Both the position numbers and the translations under genes were made by a program. Source: Rhizobium sp. L1K21 (lineage in GTDB: Bacteria; Pseudomonadota; Alphaproteobacteria; Rhizobiales; Rhizobiaceae). Taken from it: DNA of 64,000 bases. Positions 54,944 through 64,000 of the stretch are shown here, piece by piece (position 1 is the first letter of the stretch; each line of letters begins with the position of its first letter). The notes below the pieces were generated by a model, which ran no database searches, was not told where the DNA came from, and worked only from the letters and a program-made list of their open reading frames with translations. The stretch lies in contig NZ_JAMXLE010000002.1 in the NCBI RefSeq assembly GCF_024055895.1, positions 62,001-126,000 of the forward strand. The letters run 5' to 3'.

Positions 54944-56686
54944 TCAAGCAGCGCGATCAACCGCCCATTTGCGCAGGATCTTGGCGGCGCGCTCTTCGCT
55001 GATTTCAACCATCTTTGACAGGCGGCGCTCAGGGCCTTGCTTGACCTTGCGATTGAAATCTGTCTGCTCATCATCGCCAACGCCAAGGATGTCGTCGGTG
55101 CTGTCAAAGCCAAAGTCTGCGCCGAAGCCTTCCATGAGCTGCCCGCCGGGGCCGCCCACTGCTGCGGGGGCAAAGTCGGGCAGTTCGAGACCGAGCGAAT
55201 CCGACTCTCCATCAAGACCGGGAAGAGTGGCACCGCCGGCCGGTGCAAGGGCACCGCCACCCATGGAGCGCGCCAGCGGACGGAAGCCAAACCAGACGAT
55301 GAGGAAGGCGACCGCAATGAATGCCAGGGCATTGATGATTGTACCCAGATAGCGGTTCATCATATCGCTGAAGCCGGATGCGGCCGCCTGCTGATCGAGA
55401 ATTTCGCTTTCCAGGAAGTCCATGACCTGGATTTCCACCTGATCGCCGCGGTCGGCATTGATGGCGGCCGCCGTCTGAACGATTTTCTTCATCTCTTCGA
55501 CATAGGCGTCGATAGCGGCCTGGTCGGCGTTTTCACCGATCAGCTTCAACAGACGCGCCTTGTTGACGACAACCGCGACCGAGATCTTCTCGACCGAATA
55601 GGTGTTGCGCGTCGTGGCAATCGTCTTGCTGTTGATTTCGTAGTTGGTAAGCTCTTCTTTCTTCTCGGCCTGATCGGCGGAGGTCGGACCACCGGCTCCA
55701 CCCGCGCCTCCAGTCGGTGCCTGGGGAACGTTCTGCTCCACGGTCGTGGCAGCATTGGCTTCGGTGCTCTGCGACTTCTGTTCTTCCTTGGTCACACGCA
55801 CCGAGCGCTCGACGCGGGATTCAGGATCGTAGATCGTTTCCTGTATCTGCTGGGCATCCGTGTTGAGCTTGGCAACCACACTGGCCCGGAAATTATCCAT
55901 GCCCAGGAAGGGCGCAAGCGCCTTGTCGATATTGCTTTCGATGTCTTTCTGTACCTGCTGCTCGGTGCTGAGCGAGCGGCTTGCGCCGGAATTGCCATAT
56001 TCCTCGCCGGACGCCAGAAGCTGGCCGGTGGAATCAAGCACTGTTACATCGTCGGGGCTGAGACCCGGAACGGAGGCGGCAACGAGGTGACGGATGGAAG
56101 CGGCCGATCTGCGACCGGTGTTGGTGCCGGCGCGGATCATGATGGAGGCGGTCGGCTTCTGTGCGCCGCGGCGGAAGCTGCCGGCATCGGGCAGAACGAT
56201 GTGCACGCGCGCAGCGGTAATGCCGTCGATGGCCAGGATCGTGCGCGCAATTTCGCCTTCGAGCGCGCGCACCCGGGTGACTTCCTGCATGAAGGACGTC
56301 AGGCCGAGCGACCCGACCTTGTCAAAGAGTTCATAGCCGGATGTGGTGCTGTTCGGCAGGCCGCGTTCGGCAAGGAGAAGACGCGCCTGGGCGGTTTTGC
56401 CCACAGCAACCTGCACCGATGTACCATCTGCGCTTGTCTCAAAGGGAATTCCGGCTTCAGCCAGCGCAATGCTGATCTGGTTTGCGTCCGTCGTCTCAAG
56501 CCCCACATAGAGCGTTTCCATAGTGGGTTTGTTGAGATAGATGGCCGCGCCGAGAACGACGGCTATGGTCAGGACAGCAACGCCGCCCATGGCGGCCAGT
56601 CGCGCAGGCCCCAAAGCCGCGAGATTTCGCCCAACTGCCATCAATTGATTCAACAGATTCATTCTGCCCGCACCGCCGATATTCAT
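54944..56686 (-). CDS. fliF: MS-ring protein FliF
   Basis: A 580-aa inner-membrane ring protein. Helix 1 is at the N-terminus (LAAMGGVAVLTIAVVLGAAIYLN) and helix 2 near residue 460 (TIINALAFIAVAFLIVWFGF). Ring-building motifs include TRVRALEGEIARTILAIDGI and ARVHIVLPD. The cytoplasmic C-terminus has the FliG-binding region ending in EERAAKILRKWAVDRAA. The start could instead be ATG 56662. Confidence 0.96.
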   Translation of the reverse strand: MNIGGAGRMNLLNQLMAVGRNLAALGPARLAAMGGVAVLTIAVVLGAAIYLNKPTMETLYVGLETTDANQISIALAEAGIPFETSADGTSVQVAVGKTAQARLLLAERGLPNSTTSGYELFDKVGSLGLTSFMQEVTRVRALEGEIARTILAIDGITAARVHIVLPDAGSFRRGAQKPTASIMIRAGTNTGRRSAASIRHLVAASVPGLSPDDVTVLDSTGQLLASGEEYGNSGASRSLSTEQQVQKDIESNIDKALAPFLGMDNFRASVVAKLNTDAQQIQETIYDPESRVERSVRVTKEEQKSQSTEANAATTVEQNVPQAPTGGAGGAGGPTSADQAEKKEELTNYEINSKTIATTRNTYSVEKISVAVVVNKARLLKLIGENADQAAIDAYVEEMKKIVQTAAAINADRGDQVEIQVMDFLESEILDQQAAASGFSDMMNRYLGTIINALAFIAVAFLIVWFGFRPLARSMGGGALAPAGGATLPGLDGESDSLGLELPDFAPAAVGGPGGQLMEGFGADFGFDSTDDILGVGDDEQTDFNRKVKQGPERRLSKMVEISEERAAKILRKWAVDRAA

Positions 56687-56772
56687 TCCGCCGGATTGAA
56701 GCCTATTGAATGAAACTTGCGCGAACGTTTCGAACGTCCGGCATCATCAGAATTGAGGATCGTGCTCGGCGA

Positions 56773-57165
56773 TCAAAAGAACTCGAAGTCGCCGGAAGCC
56801 TTCGTGATGGGTTGAGAATGGCCGTGCCGCACGTGGCCAGCGGCGAGCGCCTTCTGCATGTCCGCAAGCTTGACCAGGCTGAGCGCAATGGTGGTGTCAA
56901 CCAACCACTCTTCTGGTATAGCAGCCGTAATTGTATCGATGAATTCTGCAAGTCCGCGCGTCTTTTGAACGGCGAGATCGATCCCCTGCAAAACCTTCAT
57001 GCGATCTTCCTCAGCAAGCACGCCCGGCTGACCGGATGTTGCCAATTGTGGCTCAATGCGCTCGATCAGATAGGCAACGTCGTGCAATTCCGACACAATG
57101 CGCATGAGAACCTCCGGAAGAGCTTCTTCACCGGGTGTATCCGTGACTTCTTTTTCCAAACGCAT
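56773..57165 (-). CDS. cheT: Chemotaxis protein CheT (CheZ-type phosphatase candidate)
   Basis: A 130-aa, mostly helical protein in the cheT position of the rhizobial che operon, after cheD. DLAVQ (about residues 63-67) in GIDLAVQKTRGLAEFID is a DxxxQ motif as used by CheZ to dephosphorylate CheY. The protein ends in FEFF, and the neighbouring CheD ends in IEFF. AAAGGGG is 7 nt before ATG 57165; the longer frame to 57186 starts with TTG. The function is inferred from the rhizobial CheT family. Confidence 0.82.
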   Translation of the reverse strand: MRLEKEVTDTPGEEALPEVLMRIVSELHDVAYLIERIEPQLATSGQPGVLAEEDRMKVLQGIDLAVQKTRGLAEFIDTITAAIPEEWLVDTTIALSLVKLADMQKALAAGHVRHGHSQPITKASGDFEFF

Positions 57166-57189
57166 GCGGGTACCCCTTTGATACAATTC

Positions 57190-57747
57190 TCAGAAAAACT
57201 CGATTGATGTGTCTTCGGTCCGCTTCGGTGCGGGTGCCGGACGCTGCTCCATGGCAACTGTGCGCTGTGTCTCTGCGCCGGTCAGTGCGTGCTGACGTGC
57301 GCGGCCGGAAATCGGCCAATATTCCAGCTTTCGGCCATGCTCACCGCCTGTGCTGGAGCCAACAAGCTGAATGCGTTCGTCGCGCAGGAACTGTTCCGCG
57401 AAGGCTGCGTTTTGCGCGCCAACATTGGAGAAACTTGCAATGGTCTTCGCGCCGCCGAAGATCTTTGCTTCCATCCGATCCTTGCGCGCGCCCTGCTTCA
57501 AGAGACCGTTGATGAGAAGTTCCATAAGGTGAACACCGTAGCGTGTCGCATCACCACCGGCTGCCAGCGCCTCGACGCTTCCAGGCAGCAGGAAGTGGTT
57601 CATGCCACCAACGCCGGCGATGGGATCACGGATGCAGGCTGCAACACAGGAGCCCAATATCGTGGTCAGCACGACGTCCGGGTCTGTCGAGACCTTGTAC
57701 TCGCCCTGAATAATATTAACGCGCTTGGGCGCCAGTCCAATTGTCAT
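57190..57747 (-). CDS. cheD: Chemoreceptor glutamine deamidase CheD
   Basis: A 185-aa deamidase. The catalytic Cys is in [15 protein letters not shown] (Cys34), the His in [11 protein letters not shown] (His51), and the family's [19 protein letters not shown] follows. The last residues are TSIEFF. It overlaps the cheY2 stop (ATGA). Confidence 0.96.
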   Translation of the reverse strand: MTIGLAPKRVNIIQGEYKVSTDPDVVLTTILGSCVAACIRDPIAGVGGMNHFLLPGSVEALAAGGDATRYGVHLMELLINGLLKQGARKDRMEAKIFGGAKTIASFSNVGAQNAAFAEQFLRDERIQLVGSSTGGEHGRKLEYWPISGRARQHALTGAETQRTVAMEQRPAPAPKRTEDTSIEFF

Positions 57748-58133
57748 TTCAGCGATCCAAACACGGCTTCGATCGCCGCCTTCATTTTTTCAATGGTAAA
57801 GGGCTTGGCCAAAACGTTGTTTGCACCAAGCTGCGCAGCCTTCTGAACCAGCGCGCGGTCGCCCTGGGCCGTCAGAATGATGAATGCCGCCTTTTTCGTC
57901 TGCGGGTTTGAACGAACCGCTTCGAGAAGTCCGAGACCATCCATCTTCGGCATGTTGAAATCCGAGATGACCAGGTGATGCGGGGCCTGGGACATGATCT
58001 TGTATCCCTGCTCCCCGTCACCGGCGACGGTGATCTGTTTGAAACCAAGCTGAGTCAGCGCATCACTCAACAACAAACGGCTGGTGACCTGATCGTCAAC
58101 AACGAGAACTTTGATTTTTTCGGCGATGGACAT
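57744..58133 (-). CDS. cheY2: Response regulator CheY2 (motor-binding)
   Basis: A 129-aa single-domain receiver. The phosphoacceptor is Asp58 in [14 protein letters not shown], and the Lys is in [12 protein letters not shown]. In Sinorhizobium CheY2 controls motor speed and CheY1 drains phosphate. It overlaps cheB at TAATG. Confidence 0.93.
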   Translation of the reverse strand: MSIAEKIKVLVVDDQVTSRLLLSDALTQLGFKQITVAGDGEQGYKIMSQAPHHLVISDFNMPKMDGLGLLEAVRSNPQTKKAAFIILTAQGDRALVQKAAQLGANNVLAKPFTIEKMKAAIEAVFGSLK

Positions 58134-59197
58134 TAGTCGCTCCCTTCTTTGCGGGCGGCAGTTATTTTTAAAATCTCTTCACCGATAAGGCCCAGGGGGA
58201 GTTGGCGCTCCACTGCCCCCAGTTCATAGGCCACTCTCGGCATTCCATATACGACACAGGTTTTCTCATCCTGCCCGATTGTTTTGGCTCCGGCATAGTG
58301 CATCTTCAAAAGGCCGGCCGCGCCATCGCGGCCCATGCCTGTGAGGATCACACCCACTGCATTACGCCCTCCGACCTCGGCAACCGAATCGAACAGAACA
58401 TCCACCGAAGGGCGGTGTCCGTTGACCGGCTCCTTGTCCAGAAGACGGCAGCTTGGAGCAGACTGGTTGACAACCTGCAGGTGACGATCCCCGCCAGGTG
58501 CCAGATAAATCTTACCAATTTGTAACCGCGCCCCGTCAGTTGCCTCTTCAACAACCGGTGCACACAGGCGATTGAGCCTCTCGGCGAAGCTTTTCGTGAA
58601 AGTTGCCGGCATATGCTGAGTGATGACGGTCGGCGGGCAATTGACCGGAAAATTCTGCAAGACCTGGATCAGCGCCTCGACACCGCCCGTTGACGAACCA
58701 ATGGCGACAATCTTGCGACCGACCTTGTAGTCGGATGTCTTGTTGGCATTTGCCGGCTGCGGTGCGGTCGGCGCTTGCTTGTAGCCGCCTGCGGGCAAAT
58801 AACGTCCACGCGCGCGGGCTGCAGCTTTGACCTTCTCGGCAAGTCCGGCAAACGGTGCTGCATCGCCGGGTGCGGGTTTGCCAATGCAATCGAAGGCACC
58901 GATTTCAAGGGCTGCCAGCGTGGCATCAGCCCCGCGATGGGTCAGCGAAGAAATCATGATGACCGGCATCGGGCGCAGTCGCATGATCTTGTCCAGGAAA
59001 TCCAGGCCGTTCATGTTCGGCATTTCAATGTCGAGCGTGACCACGTCCGGGTCGAGACGTTTGATCGCCTCGCGGGCTTCCATGGCATCGCCAGCCTGAC
59101 CGATGACGCTCACTTCGGGGTCAGCATTCAAGACCGCCGAAATAATGCCGCGCATGGTCGGCGAATCATCAACAACGAGAACGCGGGCTTCCGTCAT
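58133..59197 (-). CDS. cheB: Chemoreceptor methylesterase CheB
   Basis: A 354-aa two-domain protein. Receiver Asp56 is in [13 protein letters not shown]. The C-terminal esterase triad is seen as [11 protein letters not shown] (Ser), [10 protein letters not shown] (His) and [11 protein letters not shown] (Asp). It overlaps cheR. Confidence 0.97.
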   Translation of the reverse strand: MTEARVLVVDDSPTMRGIISAVLNADPEVSVIGQAGDAMEAREAIKRLDPDVVTLDIEMPNMNGLDFLDKIMRLRPMPVIMISSLTHRGADATLAALEIGAFDCIGKPAPGDAAPFAGLAEKVKAAARARGRYLPAGGYKQAPTAPQPANANKTSDYKVGRKIVAIGSSTGGVEALIQVLQNFPVNCPPTVITQHMPATFTKSFAERLNRLCAPVVEEATDGARLQIGKIYLAPGGDRHLQVVNQSAPSCRLLDKEPVNGHRPSVDVLFDSVAEVGGRNAVGVILTGMGRDGAAGLLKMHYAGAKTIGQDEKTCVVYGMPRVAYELGAVERQLPLGLIGEEILKITAARKEGSD

Positions 59198-60096
59198 GAC
59201 GCCCTCCGGCGACTGTTGTAACGATACGTCGTGACACCAATGTTATCGAATTGATCCTTGGCGGGGCCGGAAACGCGTTCGGAATGGCCAATGTAAAGGT
59301 GGCCGTTATCCGTCATCAGATCTGCAAAACGCTGCCAGATCTTCACCTGTGTCGGTTCATCGAAATAGATGACCACGTTGCGGCAGAAGATGATGTCAAA
59401 CTTGCCCTTGAACGGCCACTGCGCCATCAGGTTCAGCTCGTTATACGTGATGAGGCGCTTGACCTTGTCATCAATCTGCCATTTGCGACGTCCGCCATCG
59501 TCCACTTCCTTGAACCATTGGCGGCGCATTTCCGGGCTCACAGTCTCGAGCGCAGTTGCATCGTAGGCACCCTGGCGAGCGACAGCCAGGATTTTGGGAT
59601 CGATATCCGTTGCCAAAATGCGGAAATCGTAATCCATGACATTCGGAAACATCTGCAGGACGGTGAGCGCAATCGAATAAGGCTCCTGTCCATCAGACGA
59701 AGCCGCCGACCAGATACGGACCCTGCCGCCTCTCTTGGCGCGTTCAATCAGTTCGGGCAACACATCGGTGCGCATATGCTCGAAATGATGATTTTCGCGG
59801 AAGAAGCGCGTGAAATTGGTCGTCAGATGCGACAGCATCTCACGCCTCTCGGCAGCGCCGGCAGGCGAAGCCACGAGCTCGCAATATTCACGAAAGCCGC
59901 TCAGCCCCAGCCTGCGAATATGCTTCGAAAGGCGCGAATAGACGAGCGAAGCCTTGCTCTCATTTAGATAAATGCCGGCGTCGGCGTAGATCATTGCGGA
60001 AATTTCGGTCAAGTCACGCCGTGTCAGCGGGAATTCGCCGCTGGCCAGGCATTCGTTACCGTTCAGTCTTTGATCCGTCGCCAAAGAAGTGGTCAT
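59194..60096 (-). CDS. cheR: Chemoreceptor methyltransferase CheR
   Basis: A 300-aa SAM-dependent methyltransferase. [13 protein letters not shown] precedes the SAM-binding [35 protein letters not shown] and [11 protein letters not shown] are family motifs. It overlaps cheW and cheB by 4 bp each. Confidence 0.97.
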   Translation of the reverse strand: MTTSLATDQRLNGNECLASGEFPLTRRDLTEISAMIYADAGIYLNESKASLVYSRLSKHIRRLGLSGFREYCELVASPAGAAERREMLSHLTTNFTRFFRENHHFEHMRTDVLPELIERAKRGGRVRIWSAASSDGQEPYSIALTVLQMFPNVMDYDFRILATDIDPKILAVARQGAYDATALETVSPEMRRQWFKEVDDGGRRKWQIDDKVKRLITYNELNLMAQWPFKGKFDIIFCRNVVIYFDEPTQVKIWQRFADLMTDNGHLYIGHSERVSGPAKDQFDNIGVTTYRYNSRRRAS

Positions 60097-60560
60097 GCAG
60101 CTTCGCTTTCCGTCGCATCGATAAGAGCATCAAGCTCAATTAAACAAATCATCCGCTTCTCGATTGCCAGGATCCCGCGGGCATAAGAGCGCTCGAGATC
60201 GGAGGAAACTTCCGGCGTTGGCTGTATATCTTCATCAGTGACAGTTAATATATCGGATACAGCATCGACCAGAAGACCAGCAATTCTAGCACCGACCTGC
60301 ACCACTATGATCACGTGGCGTGCGGTCGGTTCCGCTGGTTTCAAACCCAATCGTGCCGCAAGGTCGATAATCGGCAGGACAGCCCCCCGCAGATTGATCA
60401 CACCTTTGACGAAACTGGGCGCGTGCGGCATCGGAGTGGCCTTCGTCCATCCGCGAATTTCGCGCACGCCCATGATGTTTACGCAAAATTCCTGATCGCC
60501 AATGCGAAAGGCAATCAGCTCACGCCCTCCCGCCATCAGATTTTTCGCAACACTCGTCAT
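60093..60560 (-). CDS. cheW: Chemotaxis coupling protein CheW
   Basis: A 155-aa coupling protein linking receptors and CheA: IAFRIGDQEFCVNIMGVREI near the start and VKGVINLRGAVLPIIDLAAR in the middle. Stop overlaps the cheR start. Confidence 0.96.
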   Translation of the reverse strand: MTSVAKNLMAGGRELIAFRIGDQEFCVNIMGVREIRGWTKATPMPHAPSFVKGVINLRGAVLPIIDLAARLGLKPAEPTARHVIIVVQVGARIAGLLVDAVSDILTVTDEDIQPTPEVSSDLERSYARGILAIEKRMICLIELDALIDATESEAA

Positions 60561-60575
60561 CCCAATACGCGCTCC

Positions 60576-62876
60576 TTACCCCGCAACAGAAAGTGCTGTG
60601 TCTGCCTTCAACGACTGGCCGCGCGAGGCCGCGACGACCGAGTCGACGTCGAGAATGAGGGCCACTCTGCCATCCCCAAGAATGGTTGCCGCGGCGATGC
60701 CGGGAACATGGGTGTAGTTGGCTTCGAGGCTCTTGATAACGACCTGGCGCTGGCCCTGGATCGCATCAACCATGAGCGCGCGCTGGCCGCCGCCTTCGGA
60801 TTCCACCAGAAGCGCAACACCGTCGGTGGGGTTGGCATTTCCGGGACGGAAGTTGAGAATACGGCCGACATCCACCAGCGGGCAGAAGCCGTCGCGGATC
60901 GCGATAAGCCGCTGCGAAGCGCCGAAGGAGTGAACCGACGAGGCTTCGGGCTGCAGGGTTTCCACAATGGCGGTGAGCGGCACCACCAGCGTTTGACCGG
61001 CAACTGTCACCACCATGCCGTCAAGAACGGCAAGCGTCAGCGGAAGGCTCATGGTGAAGGTTGAGCCTTCGCCCGGCTTCGACTGGATGGTGATACGACC
61101 GCCGAGGGCCTGAATGGAGCGCTTGACCACGTCCATGCCCACGCCGCGTCCCGAAATATCGGAGATCTTGTCGGCGGTGGAGAAGCCCGGGTGGAAGATA
61201 AGGTTGTCGATTTCCTCATCCGAGAGCTGGGTTTCGGTATTGATCAGATCGTTGTCGATTGCCTTCTGGCGAACGCGTTCGCGGTTGATGCCCGCGCCAT
61301 CGTCGGAAAGTTCGATGACGATTCGGCCCGACCGGTGTTTTGCCGAAAGCTTGACGGTGCCTTCGGGGTTTTTGCCCTTTTCGGCGCGCTTTTCAGGCAT
61401 TTCCAGGCCGTGGTCCACGGCATTTCGGATCATGTGCGTCAGCGGTTCGGCAAGCTTGTCGATCACTGTCTTGTCGACTTCGGTGTTTTCGCCTTCCGTG
61501 ACCAGACGAACCGATTTGCCCGTCATGTCGGCGATTTCGCGAACGATACGCGACATGCGCTGGAAGACCGGCTTCACAGGCTGCGCGCGGATGGCCATCA
61601 CGCTGTCCTGGATTTCGCGGGTCAGTTGCTGAAGCTCTTCCAGGCCGGTGTTGATGGTGGTTGCGCCCGGCTGGTCGTTGCCCGTCACGCTTTGGGAAAG
61701 CATGGCCTGGTTGATCACAAGCTCGCCAACGAGGTTGATCAGGCGGTCCACACGGTCGAGATCCACACGGATGGTCTGATTGGCCGTAGCGTTCTGGCCA
61801 GTTGCTGCCTGTTCCTGGACCGGTGCAGCTTTGGCTGCAGCGGCCGGTGAGGCCTTGGCGGCGGGTGATGCCTTCGTCTCACTGGCGGCAGAGGCGGCCA
61901 TATTCACCACATTGGCGGCAACCGATGCAGCTTCGACGGCATCCGCAATATCGGAATGGTCGTCATCGGCATCGCTTTCGCCATCGAGAATGGACAGATC
62001 GAACGGCACCGGCTGCATCGGCAGCTCTTCGCCATCTTCACCTTCTGCCGTTTCATGGGCCGTGATTTCAAGATCGCAGTCCCACTCGGCAAATTCGAAT
62101 ACGGTTCGGATACCCTCTTCGCCCTTGTCAGTCTTGATTGTGATGTTCCAGGAGAAGTAGGCGCCTTCCGGGTCCATCTGATCAAGGCCCGGCAGATCAT
62201 CCATATTGCAATAGATGGTCATCTCGCCAATCTTGGAGAGATCGCGCAGGAGAAGCGTTGCCTCATTGCCCTTCGAATAGAGTTCGGCGCGCGGCTTGAA
62301 CGAAACGTCGAAGCTGGGCGCTTCCACTTTCTCGGCCTCGCCTTCTTCGCCGCCGAAGTCGTCGAATGAAAACGGTACAGGCTGGAAACCGCTTTCATCG
62401 GTCGCAGCCGGTGCAGGCGCTGCAGCTTCCGCAGGAGCGGCGGGAGCTGCCGGTTCGGCTGCGGCCGGTGCATCTGCTGCACCGGAGGGCCGGCCACCTT
62501 TTGCCAGAGCGTCCAGATCTTTCACCAGACCTGACGTGCGCGACGATTCCACCGTTCCGCCGTCACGGGCCGCCACGGTGAGGTCGGCGAGCACGTCGGC
62601 CGACTTCAGCATGACTTTCATGACCTCTTGATCGGGGTCGAGCTTCCCGGATCGAACGCAATCAAGAGTGGTTTCGAAGACATGGGCGAAGGCTACCAGG
62701 TCATCCAGACCGAATGCGCCAGCGCCCCCTTTGATGGAATGCACCGCACGGAACACAGCGTTGACTGTTTCCGGGTCGCGATCCCCATCATTCATGCTCA
62801 GAAGACCGGATTCCAGTTCAGCGAGCTGTTCCTCGCATTCCTGGAAAAAGATCTCTTTGATTTCGTTCATATCCAT
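60576..62876 (-). CDS. cheA: Chemotaxis histidine kinase CheA
   Basis: A 766-aa kinase. The P1 phosphorylation site is His46 in AVFRAVHSIKGGAGAFGL. A Pro/Ala/Glu linker and a P2-like domain follow. The dimerisation/ATPase core has MIRNAVDHGLEMPEKRAEKG (N box) and LSDDGAGINRERV (G1), and a CheW-like P5 ends the protein. The linker is Ala-rich. It lies 17 bp after cheY1. Confidence 0.97.
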   Translation of the reverse strand: MDMNEIKEIFFQECEEQLAELESGLLSMNDGDRDPETVNAVFRAVHSIKGGAGAFGLDDLVAFAHVFETTLDCVRSGKLDPDQEVMKVMLKSADVLADLTVAARDGGTVESSRTSGLVKDLDALAKGGRPSGAADAPAAAEPAAPAAPAEAAAPAPAATDESGFQPVPFSFDDFGGEEGEAEKVEAPSFDVSFKPRAELYSKGNEATLLLRDLSKIGEMTIYCNMDDLPGLDQMDPEGAYFSWNITIKTDKGEEGIRTVFEFAEWDCDLEITAHETAEGEDGEELPMQPVPFDLSILDGESDADDDHSDIADAVEAASVAANVVNMAASAASETKASPAAKASPAAAAKAAPVQEQAATGQNATANQTIRVDLDRVDRLINLVGELVINQAMLSQSVTGNDQPGATTINTGLEELQQLTREIQDSVMAIRAQPVKPVFQRMSRIVREIADMTGKSVRLVTEGENTEVDKTVIDKLAEPLTHMIRNAVDHGLEMPEKRAEKGKNPEGTVKLSAKHRSGRIVIELSDDGAGINRERVRQKAIDNDLINTETQLSDEEIDNLIFHPGFSTADKISDISGRGVGMDVVKRSIQALGGRITIQSKPGEGSTFTMSLPLTLAVLDGMVVTVAGQTLVVPLTAIVETLQPEASSVHSFGASQRLIAIRDGFCPLVDVGRILNFRPGNANPTDGVALLVESEGGGQRALMVDAIQGQRQVVIKSLEANYTHVPGIAAATILGDGRVALILDVDSVVAASRGQSLKADTALSVAG

Positions 62877-62893
62877 AGGAATAATTCCCGTTT

Positions 62894-63259
62894 TTAGGCG
62901 GTTACACGTTCAATAGCGTCGATCAGTTTTGTGGGATCGAAAGGTTTGACGATCCACCCTGTCGCACCGGCCTGGCGCGCGCGGTTCTTCTTTTCCGCAT
63001 CGCTTTCCGTGGTCAGAACCAGGATCGGGATTGCACGGTAACGGTCGTTCTTGCGAACGCCTTCGATGAAGCCGAATCCATCAAGGCGCGGCATGTTGAT
63101 ATCGGTAACAATCACGTCCGGCATCGCTTCTTCGAGAACTTCGAGACCTTCAATGCCGTCTTCGGCCTGGATGGTCTCAAAACCAGCGTTGTTAAGCGTG
63201 ACGAGCAGCATGTTCCGGATCGTCCGGGAATCGTCGACTGTAAGTACTCTTTTTTTCAT
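62894..63259 (-). CDS. cheY1: Response regulator CheY1 (phosphate sink)
   Basis: A 121-aa receiver with phosphoacceptor Asp53 in PDVIVTDINMPRLDG and the conserved Lys in GWIVKPFDPTKL. Upstream of cheA, as in Sinorhizobium where CheY1 drains phosphate from CheY2. TAGGAGC precedes the ATG. Confidence 0.94.
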   Translation of the reverse strand: MKKRVLTVDDSRTIRNMLLVTLNNAGFETIQAEDGIEGLEVLEEAMPDVIVTDINMPRLDGFGFIEGVRKNDRYRAIPILVLTTESDAEKKNRARQAGATGWIVKPFDPTKLIDAIERVTA

Positions 63260-63272
63260 CGCTATTTTGCTC

Positions 63273-63554
63273 CTATGCGATCAATGGTTCGAAATTGACG
63301 CCGGCGAGTTGCATTGTCGCCTTGAACGCGTCTGAAACTTTTTCAAATTTGATGCTCTTCTTATCTTCTTCCCAGCTCTTGGCAGCTGCGAAGATCACCT
63401 GCATGCACTGAGCGCCTGCGCGCTGAACCGCGGAAGCATCGATGGTGACATCCTTGCCGCGCATCGACATCAGCTTTCCGTGGAGTTCTGAAGCTTCGTT
63501 AAAGTCCAGCACCGCGGCGAGCGTGATGCTATTTCCGGTATCCTTGCCAGCCAT
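63273..63554 (-). CDS. cheS: CheS-like STAS-domain protein
   Basis: A 93-aa single STAS domain directly upstream of cheY1, the place of cheS in Sinorhizobium, where CheS speeds CheY1 dephosphorylation via CheA. VTIDASAVQRAGAQCMQVIF lies where STAS anti-sigma antagonists have a DSSG phosphoserine; here the Ser is replaced (Ala/Gln), so it is not phosphorylated there. AGAGGAAG precedes the ATG. The gene name is assigned by position. Confidence 0.8.
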   Translation of the reverse strand: MAGKDTGNSITLAAVLDFNEASELHGKLMSMRGKDVTIDASAVQRAGAQCMQVIFAAAKSWEEDKKSIKFEKVSDAFKATMQLAGVNFEPLIA

Positions 63555-63612
63555 TCTTTCTTCCTCTTCTTTCCAGCGGTTTCAGGTTTCTCACCCGCAC
63601 CTGCCAAAACCC

Positions 63613-64000
63613 TTATCCGGACAGCCCGGCGAGATAGGCCGATTCAATCAGCCTGCCGCCATCCACTTCCCGGTGTTCTTCCTTTTCAAGCTTTTCACGC
63701 TGCCGCGGCGGTTCGTAGTGAACCCGGCTCGGCTCGCGACGCTGCATGTGAAATGCGCGAATGGTGTTGCCAAGCTCCACGATCACCGTGTGCAGATCGT
63801 CCGTTTGCGATCCGATTTCTGCGGCCTGACGTGCAGCACCGGAGGTCAGATCGGACAGTGCGGTAAACTCCGACGTTGCCGCGCCGAGACCGTCCGCATG
63901 ACGTCCGGTTTCCGCAGCCACTTCGGTAATATCTTCGCTGATTGCGCCAATCTTTTCGACCACGCCGCCGATGGCCGACTGGGTGCGCCCCACCTGTTCG
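63613..64000 (-). CDS. Methyl-accepting chemotaxis protein, C-terminal part
   Basis: The last 129 codons of a chemoreceptor cut by the window edge. The segment EQVGRTQSAIGGVVEKIGAI and GHADGLGAATSEFTA-like heptads belong to the signalling coiled coil. The tail after VIVELGNTIRAFHMQRREPS is charged and carries no CheR-tethering pentapeptide. In Sinorhizobium this locus is the soluble receptor icpA; soluble versus membrane type cannot be judged here. Confidence 0.85.
   Translation of the reverse strand, partial: EQVGRTQSAIGGVVEKIGAISEDITEVAAETGRHADGLGAATSEFTALSDLTSGAARQAAEIGSQTDDLHTVIVELGNTIRAFHMQRREPSRVHYEPPRQREKLEKEEHREVDGGRLIESAYLAGLSG

Noticed and set aside
55037-56713. 558-codon plus-strand frame opposite fliF
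   Set aside because: fliF on the minus strand has all family motifs; the opposite frame is a high-GC codon-bias shadow.

Overview
The window comes from the chromosome of an alphaproteobacterium of the order Hyphomicrobiales (Rhizobiales), most likely Rhizobiaceae or a close relative. Three things suggest this: the zwf-pgl-edd Entner-Doudoroff set, the divergent scfR/aceA pair, and above all one contiguous flagellar/chemotaxis cluster in the Sinorhizobium/Agrobacterium order (che operon with cheS, cheD and cheT; visN/visR; motB-motC-fliK; rem/ftcR; flaF-flbT). The genus cannot be named from sequence alone.

Region 1 (1-16.1 kb) is central metabolism and housekeeping. It holds the 5' end of an ScfR/RamB-type regulator divergent from isocitrate lyase (aceA), a small aceA-linked protein, a LysR regulator, a 44-aa membrane protein missed by length cut-offs, an HI0933-type flavoprotein, a glutamine-synthetase-family ligase with a PuuB-like oxidase (probable amine/putrescine catabolism), zwf-pgl-edd, a GNAT acetyltransferase, folD, and a polysaccharide pair (Wzz-like chain-length protein plus WecG/TagA glycosyltransferase).

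Region 2 (16.3-47.6 kb) is flagellar and entirely on the minus strand, so it is transcribed from high to low coordinates. It runs flgF-fliI-orf-flgBC-fliE-flgGAI-motE-flgH-fliLP, four tandem 322-aa flagellins, a fliH-like gene, motB-motC-fliK, a lytic transglycosylase, rem/ftcR, flgEKL-flaF-flbT-flgD-fliQ-flhA-fliR, a fliJ-like gene, flgJ, a flgN-like gene and an unnamed FliL-like gene. motA-fliM-fliN-fliG-flhB-orf (47.8-53.1 kb) run the other way from a shared divergent region.

Region 3 (53.2-64 kb, minus strand) is the master regulator pair visN-visR, fliF, and the che operon cheT-cheD-cheY2-cheB-cheR-cheW-cheA-cheY1-cheS with the end of a soluble-type chemoreceptor at the window edge. VisN/VisR are expected to control rem/ftcR, which controls structural genes. 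The che products feed CheY2 to the motor.

The most interesting signal is a repeated leader in front of all four flagellin genes. It has a GCATGAYGC box, a small hairpin whose stem differs between copies but still pairs, then a conserved AUGUCCC-type segment complementary to each gene's own Shine-Dalgarno region. This looks like a translational control element. The flaF-flbT pair, whose FlbT homologue acts on flagellin mRNA leaders in Caulobacter, is encoded in the same cluster.
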